From: Micrococcus flavus
GTDB lineage: Bacteria; Actinomycetota; Actinomycetes; Actinomycetales; Micrococcaceae
Reading direction: 5' to 3'
NCBI RefSeq assembly: GCF_014204815.1
Contig: NZ_JACHMC010000001.1
Span: forward strand, 1,736,001-1,800,000
Length of the DNA: 64,000 bases
This document shows positions 25,893 to 36,324 of the stretch, one piece after another. Position 1 is the stretch's first letter. Each line of letters begins with the position of its first letter. The notes below the pieces were generated by a model, which saw nothing but the letters and a program-made list of their open reading frames with translations, was not told the origin of the DNA and searched no databases. Position numbers and translations under genes: made by a program.

Positions 25893-28800
25893 TCAGCCCT
25901 CCGGCGCGAAGATCGCCTGCACCACCTGGTCCGCCCACGCGAGCAGCGGGGCGTCCACGAGATCCTGGCCCATGACCGGCTTGGTCTTGGGCCGCGGGAT
26001 GAGCACGGCGTTGAGCGCCGGCTTGACCTGGGCGCCCTTGTACATGCGCTGCAGGCGCATCTGGCGGGACTCCGGCAGGTCGTCAGCAGGGCCGAACTTC
26101 ACGTTCTGCCCCAGCAGCATGACCTCCGTGACCCCGGCCGCGCGGGCGCGGTTGCGGAACCGGGCCACGGCCACGAGGGCCTGCACCGGCTCCGGCAGCG
26201 GCCCGTAGCGGTCCTGCATCTCCTCCACCACGGCGTCCACGGCGGCGTCGTCCACGGCCGTGGCCAGGGCCCGGTACATCTCCAGGCGCAGCCGCTCCCC
26301 CGGCACGTAGTCGTGCGGCAGGTGGGCGTTGACGGGCAGCTCCACCTTGACCTCGGCGGGCGCGGTGTCCTCCTCGCCCTTGAAGTCGGCCACGGCCTCG
26401 CCCACCATGCGCAGGTACAGGTCGAAGCCCACGCCGGCGATGTGCCCGGACTGCTCGCCGCCGAGCAGGTTGCCGGCGCCGCGGATCTCGAGGTCCTTCA
26501 TGGCCAGCTGCAGACCCGCGCCGAGCTCGTTGTGCTGGGCCACGGCCTTGAGCCGCTCCATGGCCACCTCGCCCAGGGGCCTCTGCGGGTCGTAGAGGAA
26601 GTAGGCGTAGGCGCGCTCGCGTCCGCGGCCCACGCGGCCGCGCAGCTGGTGCAGCTGGGACAGGCCGTAGCGGTGCGCGTCCTCCACGATCAGGGTGTTC
26701 GCGTTGGCGATGTCCAGGCCGGTCTCGATGATGGTGGTGGACACCAGCACGTCGAAGCGCCGCTCCCAGAAGTCCACCATGATCTGCTCGAGCCGGGCCT
26801 CGCCCATCTTGCCGTGGGCGACGGCGATCCGCGCCTCCGGCACCAGCTCGGCGATGCGCTTGGCCACCTTGTCGATGGTGGTCACGCGGTTGTGCACGTA
26901 GAACACCTGGCCCTCGCGCATGAGCTCGCGGCGGATGGCGGCGGTGACCTGCTGGTCCGTGTACGGGCCCACGGAGGTGAGCACGGGGTGGCGCTCCTCG
27001 GGCGCGGTGGCCAGCGTGGAGGTCTCGCGGATGCCGGTGAGGGACATCTCCAGGGTGCGCGGGATGGGCGTGGCGGACATGGCGAGCACGTCCACGTTGG
27101 TGCGCATCTTCTTCAGCGCCTCCTTGTGCTCCACGCCGAAGCGCTGCTCCTCGTCCACGATCACGAGGCCCAGGTCCTTGAACTGGACCTCCTGGGAGAG
27201 CAGGCGATGGGTGCCGACGATCACGTCCACCTCGCCGGAGGCCAGGCCCTCGACGACCTCCTTGGACTCCTTGACGGTCTGGAAGCGGGAGAGCGCGGCC
27301 ACGGTCACGGGGAAGCCGGCGAACCGGTCCGTGAAGGTCTGGTGGTGCTGGCGGGCGAGCAGCGTCGTCGGGACCAGGACCGCTACCTGCTTGCCGTCCT
27401 GCACGGCCTTGAACGCGGCGCGGACGGCCACCTCGGTCTTGCCGAAGCCCACGTCCCCGGAGACCAGGCGGTCCATGGGGACGGTGGCCTCCATGTCCCT
27501 CTTGACCTCCTCGATGGTGGTCAGCTGGTCCGGGGTCTCGATGTACGGGAAGGCCTCCTCCAGCTCGGCCTGCCAGGGGGTGTCCGGGGCGAAGGAGTGG
27601 CCCCGCGAGGCCATGCGGGCGGAGTAGAGGCGGATGAGCTCGCCGGCGATCTCCTTGGTGGCGCGCTTGGCCTTGGACTTGGTCTGCGCCCAGTCCGAGC
27701 CGCCCATCTTGGACAGCACGGGGCTCTCCCCGCCCACGTACTGCGAGATCAGGTCCAGCTGGTCCGTGGGCACGAACAGCCGGTCCCCGGGAGCGCCGCG
27801 CTTGGACGGTGCGTACTCGAGCACCAGGTACTCGCGGTAGGACTCCTCCTCGCCCGGGCGTCGGCGGGGGCCGCCGGCCACGGGGCGGCGCTGCAGCTCC
27901 ACGAACCGGGCGATCCCGTGCTGGGAGTGCACCACGTGGTCCCCCGGCTGCAGGGCCAGCGGGTCCACGGCGTTGCGCCGCTTGCGGGCCAGCGGCGCCC
28001 CGGCCGCGCGGGTGCCCGCGGTGCGGTGCCGGCCGAACAGGTCCTGCTCGGTGACCACGGCCAGCTTCTGCGCGGGGTCCACGAACCCGGTCCCGACGGC
28101 GGCGGTCGCCACGCGCACCCGGCCCGGCGCCGGGTCCGCGTCCACGGGGCCGGTCAGGACGGAGGCGGTGAGGCCGGCGTCGGCGTGGAGCTCGGCGAGG
28201 CGGCGGGCCGAGCCGGGCCCGTCCGTCAGCAGCACCACGGACCAGCCGTCCTCGAGCCGGCCGCGGGTGAAGCGGACCATCGCGTCCATGTCGCCGCCGA
28301 AGGTGGTGGGCGAGCCCAGCCCGGAACGCAGGGTGGCGGCGTCGGGGAGGAGCTCGTCGTCCGGGGAGAGCGCGGTGGTGGACCAGTGGCCCTGGCCGCG
28401 CTGGAGCGCGGCCTCCCGCAGCTCGGTGAGGGTGAGGAAGCCGCCCGCGGCGGACTGGTCCTCGGCGCCGAGGTCCACGGGGGCATCCGCGCCCTGAGCG
28501 GCGCCGGCCCACGCGGCGGCCAGGAACTCCTGGTTGGTGGTGAGCAGGTCGTCCGCGCGGTGGCGGATCCGCTCGGGCTCCACGAGGACCGTCAGCGACC
28601 CCTCGGGGAGCAGCTCCACCAGCGAGGTCATGCCGTCCGCGAGCAGCGGGGAGAGGGACTCCATGCCCTCCACGGCCACGCCCTCGGCGAGGCGCTCGAG
28701 CATGTCCGCCGCGCCCGGCAGACGGGCGGCCAGGGCGCGGGCGCGCTCGCGCACGGAGTCGCTCAGCAGCAGCTCCCGGCACGGCGGCGCGTACAGCTCG

Positions 28801-29573
28801 GTGGGGTGGCCGGTGCCGTCCTCGGTGGTGTCCTGCAGGGAGCGCTGGTCCGCCACGGAGAACCAGCGCATCTGCTCCACCTCGTCCCCGAAGAACTCGA
28901 TGCGCACGGGGTGGGCGGCGGTGGGCGGGAACACGTCGATCAGCCCGCCGCGCACCGCGAACTCCCCGCGCCGGGACACCATGTCCACGCGGGCATAGGC
29001 GGCGTCGGCCAGGGCCTGGACCACGGCGTCGAAGTCGCGCTCCTCCCCCACCGCCAGCCGCACGGGCGCCAGCTCGCCCAGGCCCGCGACCATCGGCTGC
29101 AGCACGGAGCGCACGGGGGCGACGACGACGCGCAGCGGCGCCCGCCCCTCCTCGCCCGGGTGCGCCAGGCGGCGCAGCACGGCCAGGCGGGCGCCCACGG
29201 TGTCCGAGCGCGGCGAGAGGCGCTCGTGCGGCAGGGTCTCCCACGAGGGGAACAGGGCCACCCGGTCCGGGTCCGTCCAGGCGGCGAGGTCGGCCAGCAG
29301 GTCCTCGGCCTCGCGCGAGGTGGCGGTCACCGCGAGCACCGCGGCGCCCGGCCCGTGACCGGTGGACACCGCGTCCGCGAGCAGGGCGAACAGCGGAGCG
29401 CGGGCGCCGTCCGGCAGGCCCACCTCTAGCTCGGCGCCGCGGGCGGTCAGCGCGCGGCCGGCGGAGGCGGCGGCCGCCTCGAGGGCGTGGTCGCGGGCCA
29501 CCACGGGCAGCAGCGGCGCGAGCACGGGCACCGTCCCCTCGGCGGTCGCGGGGGCGGGGGCGGGAGCGCTCAC
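25893..29573 (-). CDS. mfd: Transcription-repair coupling factor Mfd
   Basis: 1226 residues. Removes stalled RNA polymerase and recruits UvrA. Domains in order: UvrB-like N-terminus (SWETLPHERLSPRSDTVGAR), an RNA-polymerase-interacting CarD-like domain (LQPGDHVVHSQHGIARFVEL), a RecG-like translocase with Walker A GDVGFGKTEVA (about residue 705), VIVDEEQRFGV and GRVGRG, and the C-terminal TRCF domain. GTG at 29573 overlaps the upstream gene stop by 4 bp (GTGA). The conserved actinobacterial neighbours pth and rplY lie upstream on the same strand. Confidence 0.97.
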   Translation of the reverse strand: MSAPAPAPATAEGTVPVLAPLLPVVARDHALEAAAASAGRALTARGAELEVGLPDGARAPLFALLADAVSTGHGPGAAVLAVTATSREAEDLLADLAAWTDPDRVALFPSWETLPHERLSPRSDTVGARLAVLRRLAHPGEEGRAPLRVVVAPVRSVLQPMVAGLGELAPVRLAVGEERDFDAVVQALADAAYARVDMVSRRGEFAVRGGLIDVFPPTAAHPVRIEFFGDEVEQMRWFSVADQRSLQDTTEDGTGHPTELYAPPCRELLLSDSVRERARALAARLPGAADMLERLAEGVAVEGMESLSPLLADGMTSLVELLPEGSLTVLVEPERIRHRADDLLTTNQEFLAAAWAGAAQGADAPVDLGAEDQSAAGGFLTLTELREAALQRGQGHWSTTALSPDDELLPDAATLRSGLGSPTTFGGDMDAMVRFTRGRLEDGWSVVLLTDGPGSARRLAELHADAGLTASVLTGPVDADPAPGRVRVATAAVGTGFVDPAQKLAVVTEQDLFGRHRTAGTRAAGAPLARKRRNAVDPLALQPGDHVVHSQHGIARFVELQRRPVAGGPRRRPGEEESYREYLVLEYAPSKRGAPGDRLFVPTDQLDLISQYVGGESPVLSKMGGSDWAQTKSKAKRATKEIAGELIRLYSARMASRGHSFAPDTPWQAELEEAFPYIETPDQLTTIEEVKRDMEATVPMDRLVSGDVGFGKTEVAVRAAFKAVQDGKQVAVLVPTTLLARQHHQTFTDRFAGFPVTVAALSRFQTVKESKEVVEGLASGEVDVIVGTHRLLSQEVQFKDLGLVIVDEEQRFGVEHKEALKKMRTNVDVLAMSATPIPRTLEMSLTGIRETSTLATAPEERHPVLTSVGPYTDQQVTAAIRRELMREGQVFYVHNRVTTIDKVAKRIAELVPEARIAVAHGKMGEARLEQIMVDFWERRFDVLVSTTIIETGLDIANANTLIVEDAHRYGLSQLHQLRGRVGRGRERAYAYFLYDPQRPLGEVAMERLKAVAQHNELGAGLQLAMKDLEIRGAGNLLGGEQSGHIAGVGFDLYLRMVGEAVADFKGEEDTAPAEVKVELPVNAHLPHDYVPGERLRLEMYRALATAVDDAAVDAVVEEMQDRYGPLPEPVQALVAVARFRNRARAAGVTEVMLLGQNVKFGPADDLPESRQMRLQRMYKGAQVKPALNAVLIPRPKTKPVMGQDLVDAPLLAWADQVVQAIFAPEG

Positions 29574-30649
29574 GGGCGGTGTCCTCCATGGTCGTGATCG
29601 GTCTGCGCGGCGGGGAGCTCGGCGGCCATGATCTCGGCGATCTCGTCGAGGAACTCCAGGACGGCGTCCGCGCCGAAGACCGGGCCGCCGGCGGTGAGGC
29701 GGTCCGTGCCGAGCAGGACGGCGCTGGGGAAGGAGCTCAGGCCGAGTCCCTGGCACGCCCCCGCCCCGGGGTCCTCCAGCACCAGCTCCGCGGGGATCTG
29801 CCCCAGGTGCGGGGCATGCTCCGCGGCGGTGCCGTAGCGGGGCACCAGCACGCGGGGCCGGACCGGACCGAGCCGGTCCACGTAGTCGGGCAGCTGCGCG
29901 ATCACGGAGGAGCACGAGCCGCAGCCGGGCGAGAGGCGCAGGGCCACCACGGCACCCTCGGCCACGACGTCGTGGAGGGACCGGTACGAGGAGTCCGAGA
30001 CCACCACGGCGGCGGGGAACGGACGACGCTCGGGCTCGTCACCGCCCTCCGGGGCGGCGGGCGCACCCGCCACGGGGGCCGTCGCGGCGGCGGGCGCACC
30101 GGCGTCGAACGGGTCGGGGTCGTCCGCCGGCGGCACCGACTCGCGCCCCACGAGGAACGCGGCCGCGGCCAGCAGCAGGGCCACCAGGAGCGCCCACGCC
30201 CACGCGCCGGAGCCGAACGCGGTCAGCGGGACCCAGGCCACGGCGTCGTGCGTGAGGAAGGAGACGATCCCCTCGACCAGGGCGAGCACGGCCAGGGCGA
30301 GGAAGAGCACGTTGCGCACGATCGTCCAGCGGGAGATCGGGGCCGCCGAGGCCTCGCCGAAGCACCCGCACGAGACGCCGTCGTCCTTGGCGCGCACCAC
30401 GAGCACCAGGAACGCCGTGAACAGGGCCACCGCGGCGGCCCCCACGAGCGGGCGCAGCGCCGGGAAGGGCAGCAGGAGGGCCAGGCCGAGCAGCAGCTCG
30501 AGCCAGGGGAACGCCCGAGCGAGCCACGGCGCGGCCAGCGCACGGGGCACCTTCAGGCGGGTGAAGACGGCCCCCACGTCCTCGCGGGAGCGCAGCTTCG
30601 CGGCGCCGCTGAGGAGCATGATCAGGGCCACGGCCCAGAGAGCGGACAT
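29570..30649 (-). CDS. MauE-like membrane protein fused to a thioredoxin-like domain
   Basis: 359 residues. The N-terminal part (about 1-170) has five hydrophobic helices and the motif SCGCFG, typical of MauE/DoxX-like redox membrane proteins. A Pro/Ala-rich linker leads to a thioredoxin-like C-terminal domain with PGCGSCSSV (a CxxC centre) and a second LGLSSFPSAVLL strand-turn. This fits a disulfide- or thiol-handling protein at the membrane, perhaps for methylamine-dehydrogenase-like or cytochrome maturation; the true substrate is unknown. It is translationally coupled to mfd (GTGA), an odd pairing. The C-terminus is His-rich. Confidence 0.82.
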   Translation of the reverse strand: MSALWAVALIMLLSGAAKLRSREDVGAVFTRLKVPRALAAPWLARAFPWLELLLGLALLLPFPALRPLVGAAAVALFTAFLVLVVRAKDDGVSCGCFGEASAAPISRWTIVRNVLFLALAVLALVEGIVSFLTHDAVAWVPLTAFGSGAWAWALLVALLLAAAAFLVGRESVPPADDPDPFDAGAPAAATAPVAGAPAAPEGGDEPERRPFPAAVVVSDSSYRSLHDVVAEGAVVALRLSPGCGSCSSVIAQLPDYVDRLGPVRPRVLVPRYGTAAEHAPHLGQIPAELVLEDPGAGACQGLGLSSFPSAVLLGTDRLTAGGPVFGADAVLEFLDEIAEIMAAELPAAQTDHDHGGHRP

Positions 30650-30749
30650 GGTTCACGCGCCTTTCGGAAGCGGACAGCGGGCGGCGCCCCGGGCCGGCGG
30701 GGACAGGGGCGGCGACGCCGCGGCACGGCCCGGCGGCGGGCCACCGTCC

Positions 30750-30761
30750 AGCATATAGGCT
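30750..30761. promoter_or_regulatory. Overlapping divergent -10 boxes
   Basis: AGCATATAGGCT reads as TAGGCT on the plus strand (30756-30761, towards the DUF2505 gene) and as TATGCT on the minus strand (30755-30750, towards the MauE-like gene). The two promoters would compete for polymerase. Confidence 0.4.
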
Positions 30762-30872
30762 GGGGATCCGTGCCCCCGGGCGGGCCCCGTCACCCCCTGA
30801 CACCCGGCACCGCCCGCCGGCACGGCGCGTCGCGAGCCTGCGCCGCGCCGCCCGTCCCCCTCAGGAGTGACC

Positions 30873-31379
30873 ATGGCCTTCAGCGCCCAGCAGACCATCC
30901 CGCACCCCCCGGCCGCCGTGGCCGAGGCCCTCTTCTCCGAGGACTTCCACCGCTCCGTGGCCGAGTCCCTCGGCGGCTCCCTCGTCAGCTTCACCCGCAC
31001 CGGTGAGGGCGACGGCGAGGTGACCCTCACCATCGTCCGGCAGGGCCCCACGGACCGCCTGCCGGAGATGGCCCGCAAGATCGTGGGCGGCAACGCCCGG
31101 ATCGAGCAGGTCGAGCGCTGGTCGGCCGCCGCCACGGACGGCTCCCGCACCGGCACCACCACCATCACCGTGCCCGCCGCGAAGGCCACCGCGGAGGGGA
31201 CCCTGCGCCTGGCCGCCGTGCCCGCCGGCACGGAGTACGCCGTGGACGGCGACCTGCAGGTGAAGATCCCGCTGGTGGGCTCCAAGGTCGCCCAGAAGGC
31301 CGAGCCGATGGTGGGCAAGGTCGTGGCCCGCGCCGGCCGCGAGGTGTCCGCCTGGATCGAGCGCGGGGGCCGGGCCTGA
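30873..31379 (+). CDS. DUF2505 domain protein (SRPBCC-like)
   Basis: 168 residues. Hydrophobic-cavity lipid/ligand-binding fold of the START/SRPBCC superfamily as seen in DUF2505 (FSAQQTIPHPPAAVAEALFS at the N-terminus, KIPLVGSKVAQKAEPM near the end). The family is common in actinobacteria, with unknown ligand. ATG at 30873 with AGGAG 5 nt upstream. The GTG six bases earlier would lie in the ribosome binding site and is rejected. Soluble, monocistronic, ended by a bidirectional hairpin. Confidence 0.85.
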   Translation: MAFSAQQTIPHPPAAVAEALFSEDFHRSVAESLGGSLVSFTRTGEGDGEVTLTIVRQGPTDRLPEMARKIVGGNARIEQVERWSAAATDGSRTGTTTITVPAAKATAEGTLRLAAVPAGTEYAVDGDLQVKIPLVGSKVAQKAEPMVGKVVARAGREVSAWIERGGRA

Positions 31380-31399
31380 CCCTGCCGGGCACCACCGAC

Positions 31400-31438
31400 G
31401 CGGGCCCGCCGACCTCCCGCCGGGAGCGGCGGGCCCGC
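31400..31438. terminator. Bidirectional hairpin between DUF2505 gene and pth
   Basis: A 12-bp perfect stem (31400-31411 with 31427-31438). The 15-nt loop itself can form a CTCCC/GGGAG helix. It lies between convergent genes. Confidence 0.75.
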
Positions 31439-31458
31439 GAGGCCGCCCCGGGGCAACG

Positions 31459-32034
31459 TCAGGAGTTGAACCGCTGCTGGGCGGCCTCGAGGCCGTCGGT
31501 CACGAGGGCCTCCACGGCGTCCGCGGCGCGGTCCACGTGGAGGGGCAGCAAGTCCTGCTCGGCCTTGGTGAACGGCTTGAGCACGAAGTCGGCCACGTCC
31601 ATGCGGCCGGGCGGGCGGCCGATGCCGGCGCGCACGCGGAAGTAGTCCTTGGTCCCCAGGGACGCGGTGATGGACTTGAGCCCGTTGTGGCCGCCCTCTC
31701 CCCCGCCGCGCTTGAGCCGCAGGGTGTCGAAGGGGATGTCCAGCTCGTCGTGGACCACCACGAGGTCCTCCGGGCCGACGTCGTAGAACTTCGCCAGGGC
31801 GGAGACCGGGCGCCCGGAGGTGTTCATGTACCCCGTGGACATCGCCAGGACCACGCGGGGCCCGCCGATGCCGAGCCGGCCGGTGGCCACCACGGCGCCG
31901 GCCTTGTGGCGGGTGAACCCGCCCCCCATGCGGGAGGCGAGCTCACCCACCACCATCTGGCCGATGTTGTGGCGGGTGCGCTCGTACTCGGGCCCGGGAT
32001 TCCCGAGCCCGACGACGAGCGTGGTCCCCGCCAT
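31459..32034 (-). CDS. pth: Peptidyl-tRNA hydrolase
   Basis: 191 residues. Frees tRNA from prematurely dropped peptidyl-tRNA. The family motifs [18 protein letters not shown] (catalytic histidine), the DELDIPFD aspartate and [12 protein letters not shown] are intact. It follows rplY by 6 bp, the common rplY-pth-mfd order of actinobacteria. Soluble and essential. The ATG is supported by conservation of the [14 protein letters not shown] start. Confidence 0.96.
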   Translation of the reverse strand: MAGTTLVVGLGNPGPEYERTRHNIGQMVVGELASRMGGGFTRHKAGAVVATGRLGIGGPRVVLAMSTGYMNTSGRPVSALAKFYDVGPEDLVVVHDELDIPFDTLRLKRGGGEGGHNGLKSITASLGTKDYFRVRAGIGRPPGRMDVADFVLKPFTKAEQDLLPLHVDRAADAVEALVTDGLEAAQQRFNS

Positions 32035-32040
32035 GGCCGA

Positions 32041-32712
32041 TCAGTCCTCGGAGCCCTCGGCGTCGGACTCGGCGGCCTCGCCGGAGCCCTCGCCCTCGGC
32101 GGCCTCGGTCTCCTCGCCCTCGGCGGCCTGCTCCTCCTGGGTGGAGGTGTCGCCCAGGTCCTGCTCCACGACCTCGGAGACGGTGGCGATGACGATGTCG
32201 TCCTCGAGCTGCAGGACGACACCGGCGGGCAGCTGCACGTCGGTGGCGTACACGTGCTGGCCCGGCTCGCGGCCCTCGATGGAGATGGTGACCGACTCGG
32301 GCAGGTGGGTGGCCTCGGCCTCGACCGGCACGGTGGCGTAGTCCAGCACATAGGTGGTGTCCACCTCGGTGGACAGCTCGCCCTCCACCTCGACCGGGAC
32401 GTCCACGACGACCTTCTCGCCGCGGCGGACCTCGATCAGGTCCAGGTGCTCGACGGTCTGCTTCAGCGGGTGGCGCTGGATCTCCTTGGGGAGCACCATG
32501 TGGTCCTCGCCGGCCTCGTTCACCACGTGCATCAGGGCGTTGGGGTTGCGGACGGCCAGGGTGGTCTCCTGGGCCGGCAGCAGCAGGTGGATGGGGTCGG
32601 CGCCATGGCCGTAGACGACCGCGGGGATCATGCCGGCGCGGCGGGCCTGGCGGGCGGCGCCCTTGCCGAAGTCGGTGCGGCGGATGACCTTGATCTTGAA
32701 CTCGTCAGACAT
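32041..32712 (-). CDS. rplY: 50S ribosomal protein L25 / general stress protein Ctc
   Basis: 223 residues. The N-terminal domain binds 5S rRNA (RTDFGKGAARQARRAGMIPA, then VVYGHG), followed by the TL5/CTC C-terminal beta domain and a strongly acidic Glu/Ala-rich tail of about 45 residues. The long form is normal in actinobacteria. A good ribosome binding site (AGAGGAGG) precedes the ATG, and a TATCCT box lies about 160 nt upstream. In most relatives prs is next upstream; here a 25-kb polysaccharide island separates them. Confidence 0.95.
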   Translation of the reverse strand: MSDEFKIKVIRRTDFGKGAARQARRAGMIPAVVYGHGADPIHLLLPAQETTLAVRNPNALMHVVNEAGEDHMVLPKEIQRHPLKQTVEHLDLIEVRRGEKVVVDVPVEVEGELSTEVDTTYVLDYATVPVEAEATHLPESVTISIEGREPGQHVYATDVQLPAGVVLQLEDDIVIATVSEVVEQDLGDTSTQEEQAAEGEETEAAEGEGSGEAAESDAEGSED

Positions 32713-32880
32713 TCTCGTCCTCCTCTGGTGCTCGGCCGCCTCCCCGGGCGGGGCGGCGGGTGTGGCCAGGAAGGGTCTGGAGAGCCGCGCGCGGAGCTGG
32801 GCTCACGCGGACGCGGCGGCCTCGTCGATCACGGAGCGTGCACTCCCTCGCCTGGGCAACCCGGACAGGATATCACCGGC

Positions 32881-34293
32881 TCAGGACAGGTGGTCTCGCA
32901 GGCGTCCACGCTGGTCCGGGGCGGTGTAGCCGACGGCGGCCAGGGGCCCGAGGTCGAGGGCGCTGTTGGTCGGCCGCGGGGCCACGCCCTCCTTGCCGGC
33001 CAGGTACGCCGCGGTGGTCGTGGCGGAGACGCGCCCGGCGTCGTGGCCGGTGTCCTCGAAGACCCACCGGGCGACGTCGTGCCAGGTGACCACGTCGCCA
33101 CTGTTGGTCATGTGGAACGTGCCCGTGGGCACGTCCGTGGTGACCAGGTGCAGCAGGGCGTCGGCGAGGTCGTCGGCGAAGGTGAGGCGGCCGTGCTGGT
33201 CGGCGACGACGGCCGGGTCGATCCCGCGCTCGGCGAGGGAGGCCATGGTGGCCACGAAGTTCTTCCCCTCCCCGATCACCCAGGAGGTGCGGACGATCCA
33301 GTGCCGCGGCACGGTGCGCACCGCGGCCTCACCGGCGGCCTTCGACTGGCCGTAGACGCCCAGTGGCGCGAGCGGGTGGTCCACCGGGTGCTCCTGCCCC
33401 ACGGGGAGGGTGCCGTCGAACACGTAGTCCGTGGAGACGTGGGCCAGGGGGACGCCGGCCTCGGCGCAGCGGCGGGCGAGCTCGGCGACGGCGGTCGCGT
33501 TGACGGCCCAGGCCTGGGCCCGGCCCTCGGGCGTCTCGGCAGCGTCCACCGCGGTCATGGCGGACGCGTTGACCACGGCGCGCAGGCCGCGGAAGTGCTC
33601 CCGCGGCCATGAGGCCGGGTCGGTCATGTCCCAGGTGTCCCGGCCGTGGGCCTGCACCGGGATGCCCGCCGCCTCGGCCCGGGCCACGAGGGCGCGGCCG
33701 AGCTGCCCGCCGGCGCCGAGCACGAGGATCGGCGCGGGCGGCATGGGGGTGACGTCCGCGAGCATCGGGTGGGCGCGGTCCTTGTCCGAGAGCTCGGCGT
33801 CCTCGAGCGGGATGGGCCAGGCGATGGCCGCCGTCGGGTCCGCGAGGTTGAGGAACGTGTACTGGCCCTGCGCGTCGGCGGACCAGTGGTCGTTCACCAG
33901 GTAGGTGTAGGCGGTGTCCGGCTCGAGCGTCTGGTAGGAGTTGCCCACCCCGCGCGGCACGAAGACGGCCTTCTCCGGGCCGAGCTCCACGGTGGCGACG
34001 GCGCCGAAGGACGGCCCTTCGCGCAGGTCCACCCAGGCGCCGAAGATCCGGCCGTGGGCGACGGCCACGTACTTGTCCCACGGCTCGGCGTGGATGCCGC
34101 GGGTGGTGCCGACGGCGTCGTTGAAGGAGATGTTGTTCTGCACCGGGGCGAGCGAGGCCAGGCGGGGGTGCTCGGCGGCGAGGGCGCGGATCTTCTCCCC
34201 CTGCCAGTTCTCCTTGAACCAGCCGCGGTTGTCCCCGTGGACGTCGAGGTCGAGGACGAGCAGGCCGGGGATGGCGGTCTCGGTGATCTGCAT
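32881..34293 (-). CDS. Bifunctional dTDP-4-dehydrorhamnose 3,5-epimerase / reductase (RmlC-RmlD fusion)
   Basis: 470 residues. The N-terminal half (about 1-185) is a cupin epimerase (LDVHGDNRGWFKENWQ; the catalytic histidine in TRGIHAEPWDKYVAVAHG). The C-terminal half (about 195-470) is an NAD(P)-dependent reductase (VLGAGGQLGRALV, STDYVFDG, YGQSKAAGE with catalytic Tyr-Lys). Together they carry out the last two steps to dTDP-L-rhamnose. ATG at 34293 is chosen because GAGGAGG lies 9 nt upstream and only 13 bp separate it from the rmlB stop; a 10-residue longer start would overlap rmlB. Confidence 0.94.
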   Translation of the reverse strand: MQITETAIPGLLVLDLDVHGDNRGWFKENWQGEKIRALAAEHPRLASLAPVQNNISFNDAVGTTRGIHAEPWDKYVAVAHGRIFGAWVDLREGPSFGAVATVELGPEKAVFVPRGVGNSYQTLEPDTAYTYLVNDHWSADAQGQYTFLNLADPTAAIAWPIPLEDAELSDKDRAHPMLADVTPMPPAPILVLGAGGQLGRALVARAEAAGIPVQAHGRDTWDMTDPASWPREHFRGLRAVVNASAMTAVDAAETPEGRAQAWAVNATAVAELARRCAEAGVPLAHVSTDYVFDGTLPVGQEHPVDHPLAPLGVYGQSKAAGEAAVRTVPRHWIVRTSWVIGEGKNFVATMASLAERGIDPAVVADQHGRLTFADDLADALLHLVTTDVPTGTFHMTNSGDVVTWHDVARWVFEDTGHDAGRVSATTTAAYLAGKEGVAPRPTNSALDLGPLAAVGYTAPDQRGRLRDHLS

Positions 34294-34306
34294 CAGCGGT
34301 GCCTCC

Positions 34307-35371
<1,065 letters not shown>

Positions 35372-35385
35372 TTAAGCCCCGACCC

Positions 35386-36240
35386 ATGCGCCTTCGCATC
35401 CTCCTCGCCAACGGCGGCATGGCCTACCCCGGCGGTACCCAAGCCTGGATCCGCCAGATGCACCGCCCCCCTCTCACGAGACCACGAGGTACACCTCTAC
35501 TCGGGCGACGGCATAGAAAACGCGATAGCGCCGTTTGACGCCGGTGCCAGGTACGACATTGGGCTGATCAACCACTGGACGAGCATGCAGGCTCTGCGGC
35601 ACGCACGGATCGAAAAGCGGATCTTCACGAGCCACGGCGTCATCCCTGACGAGGAGATCCCCGTTCTCGGTGCAGATGCCTACGTCTCTGTCTCTGGGAC
35701 GGCACTGCCCGAACTGCCGCGCCGTGTCGCATTCGTGTCCAATCGCCAGGGGACAGCGCGGGGAGATCATCGAAGCAGCGTGCACGCTGGCAGGGTTGGG
35801 ACTCCGCGTCGTCGGCAATAAGACTGCAGTGGCCGATCCCCAGCAGGTATACCAATGGGCAGACTTCGTCGTGGCATCGCGCGGGTCACCGTGGAGGCGC
35901 TGGCGGGGGACGCAATGTGCTCTGCTTTGACTATAAGGGCTTCCGTGGAATGGCGACTGAAGAGAATCTCTCCTAACTGCGGAGGCCCAACTTCGGAGGA
36001 CATGTGGCCGGCACGTGGCCGACACCGCAGCACGTGGCCAGGGTTCTTCGGACTGAATATGACCCTGCCAGGAACCTCCGGGCCGCAATGAGGGAAGAGC
36101 ATTCGGCGGACCACCTCGCGCAGAGGTACGTTTGCCTGGCCGAAGCCATCTTGAAAAGTTGCGTCGCAGCAGCCATCCGCAAGGGCCATCGACAGCTAGG
36201 TTGCCCGAAGGTTTTTCGTCTGATGGGCTGTCTTGGATGA
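35386..36240 (+). pseudogene. Degraded glycosyltransferase-like gene with multiple frameshifts
   Basis: Pieces of one protein lie in successive frames: MRLRILLANGGMAYPGGTQ (from ATG 35386), then SRDHEVHLYSGDGIENAI, then RGEIIEAACTLAGLGLRVVG, then RVTVEALAG, then RNVLCFDYKGFRGMATEENL and a final part to 36240. The frame changes fall at about 35470 (one extra base in a six-C run), about 35755 (one extra base in a four-G run), about 35885 and about 35908, and there is a TAA at 35974. The N-terminus resembles GT-B glycosyltransferases. A TAAGCC box 7 nt before the ATG suggests a former leaderless promoter. It is less GC-rich than its neighbours. Confidence 0.75.
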
Positions 36241-36311
36241 ACGCGCCTGTGCACGGGTAGACATGCCAGCCGCCGACGCGGGTTTCGCAGGTCACTTGGA
36301 CGCCGGCTCGA

Positions 36312-36317
36312 TAGCAT
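36312..36317 (+). promoter_or_regulatory. -10 box of the GT11 gene (leaderless)
   Basis: TAGCAT, 7 nt, then the GTG at 36325. This spacing decides for the GTG over the ATG two codons later. Confidence 0.5.
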
Positions 36318-36324
36318 TCGGACT

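Noticed and set aside
26313-29429. Plus-strand open frame of 1038 codons opposite mfd
   Set aside because: A GC-driven shadow of mfd; no conserved motif and no ribosome binding site.
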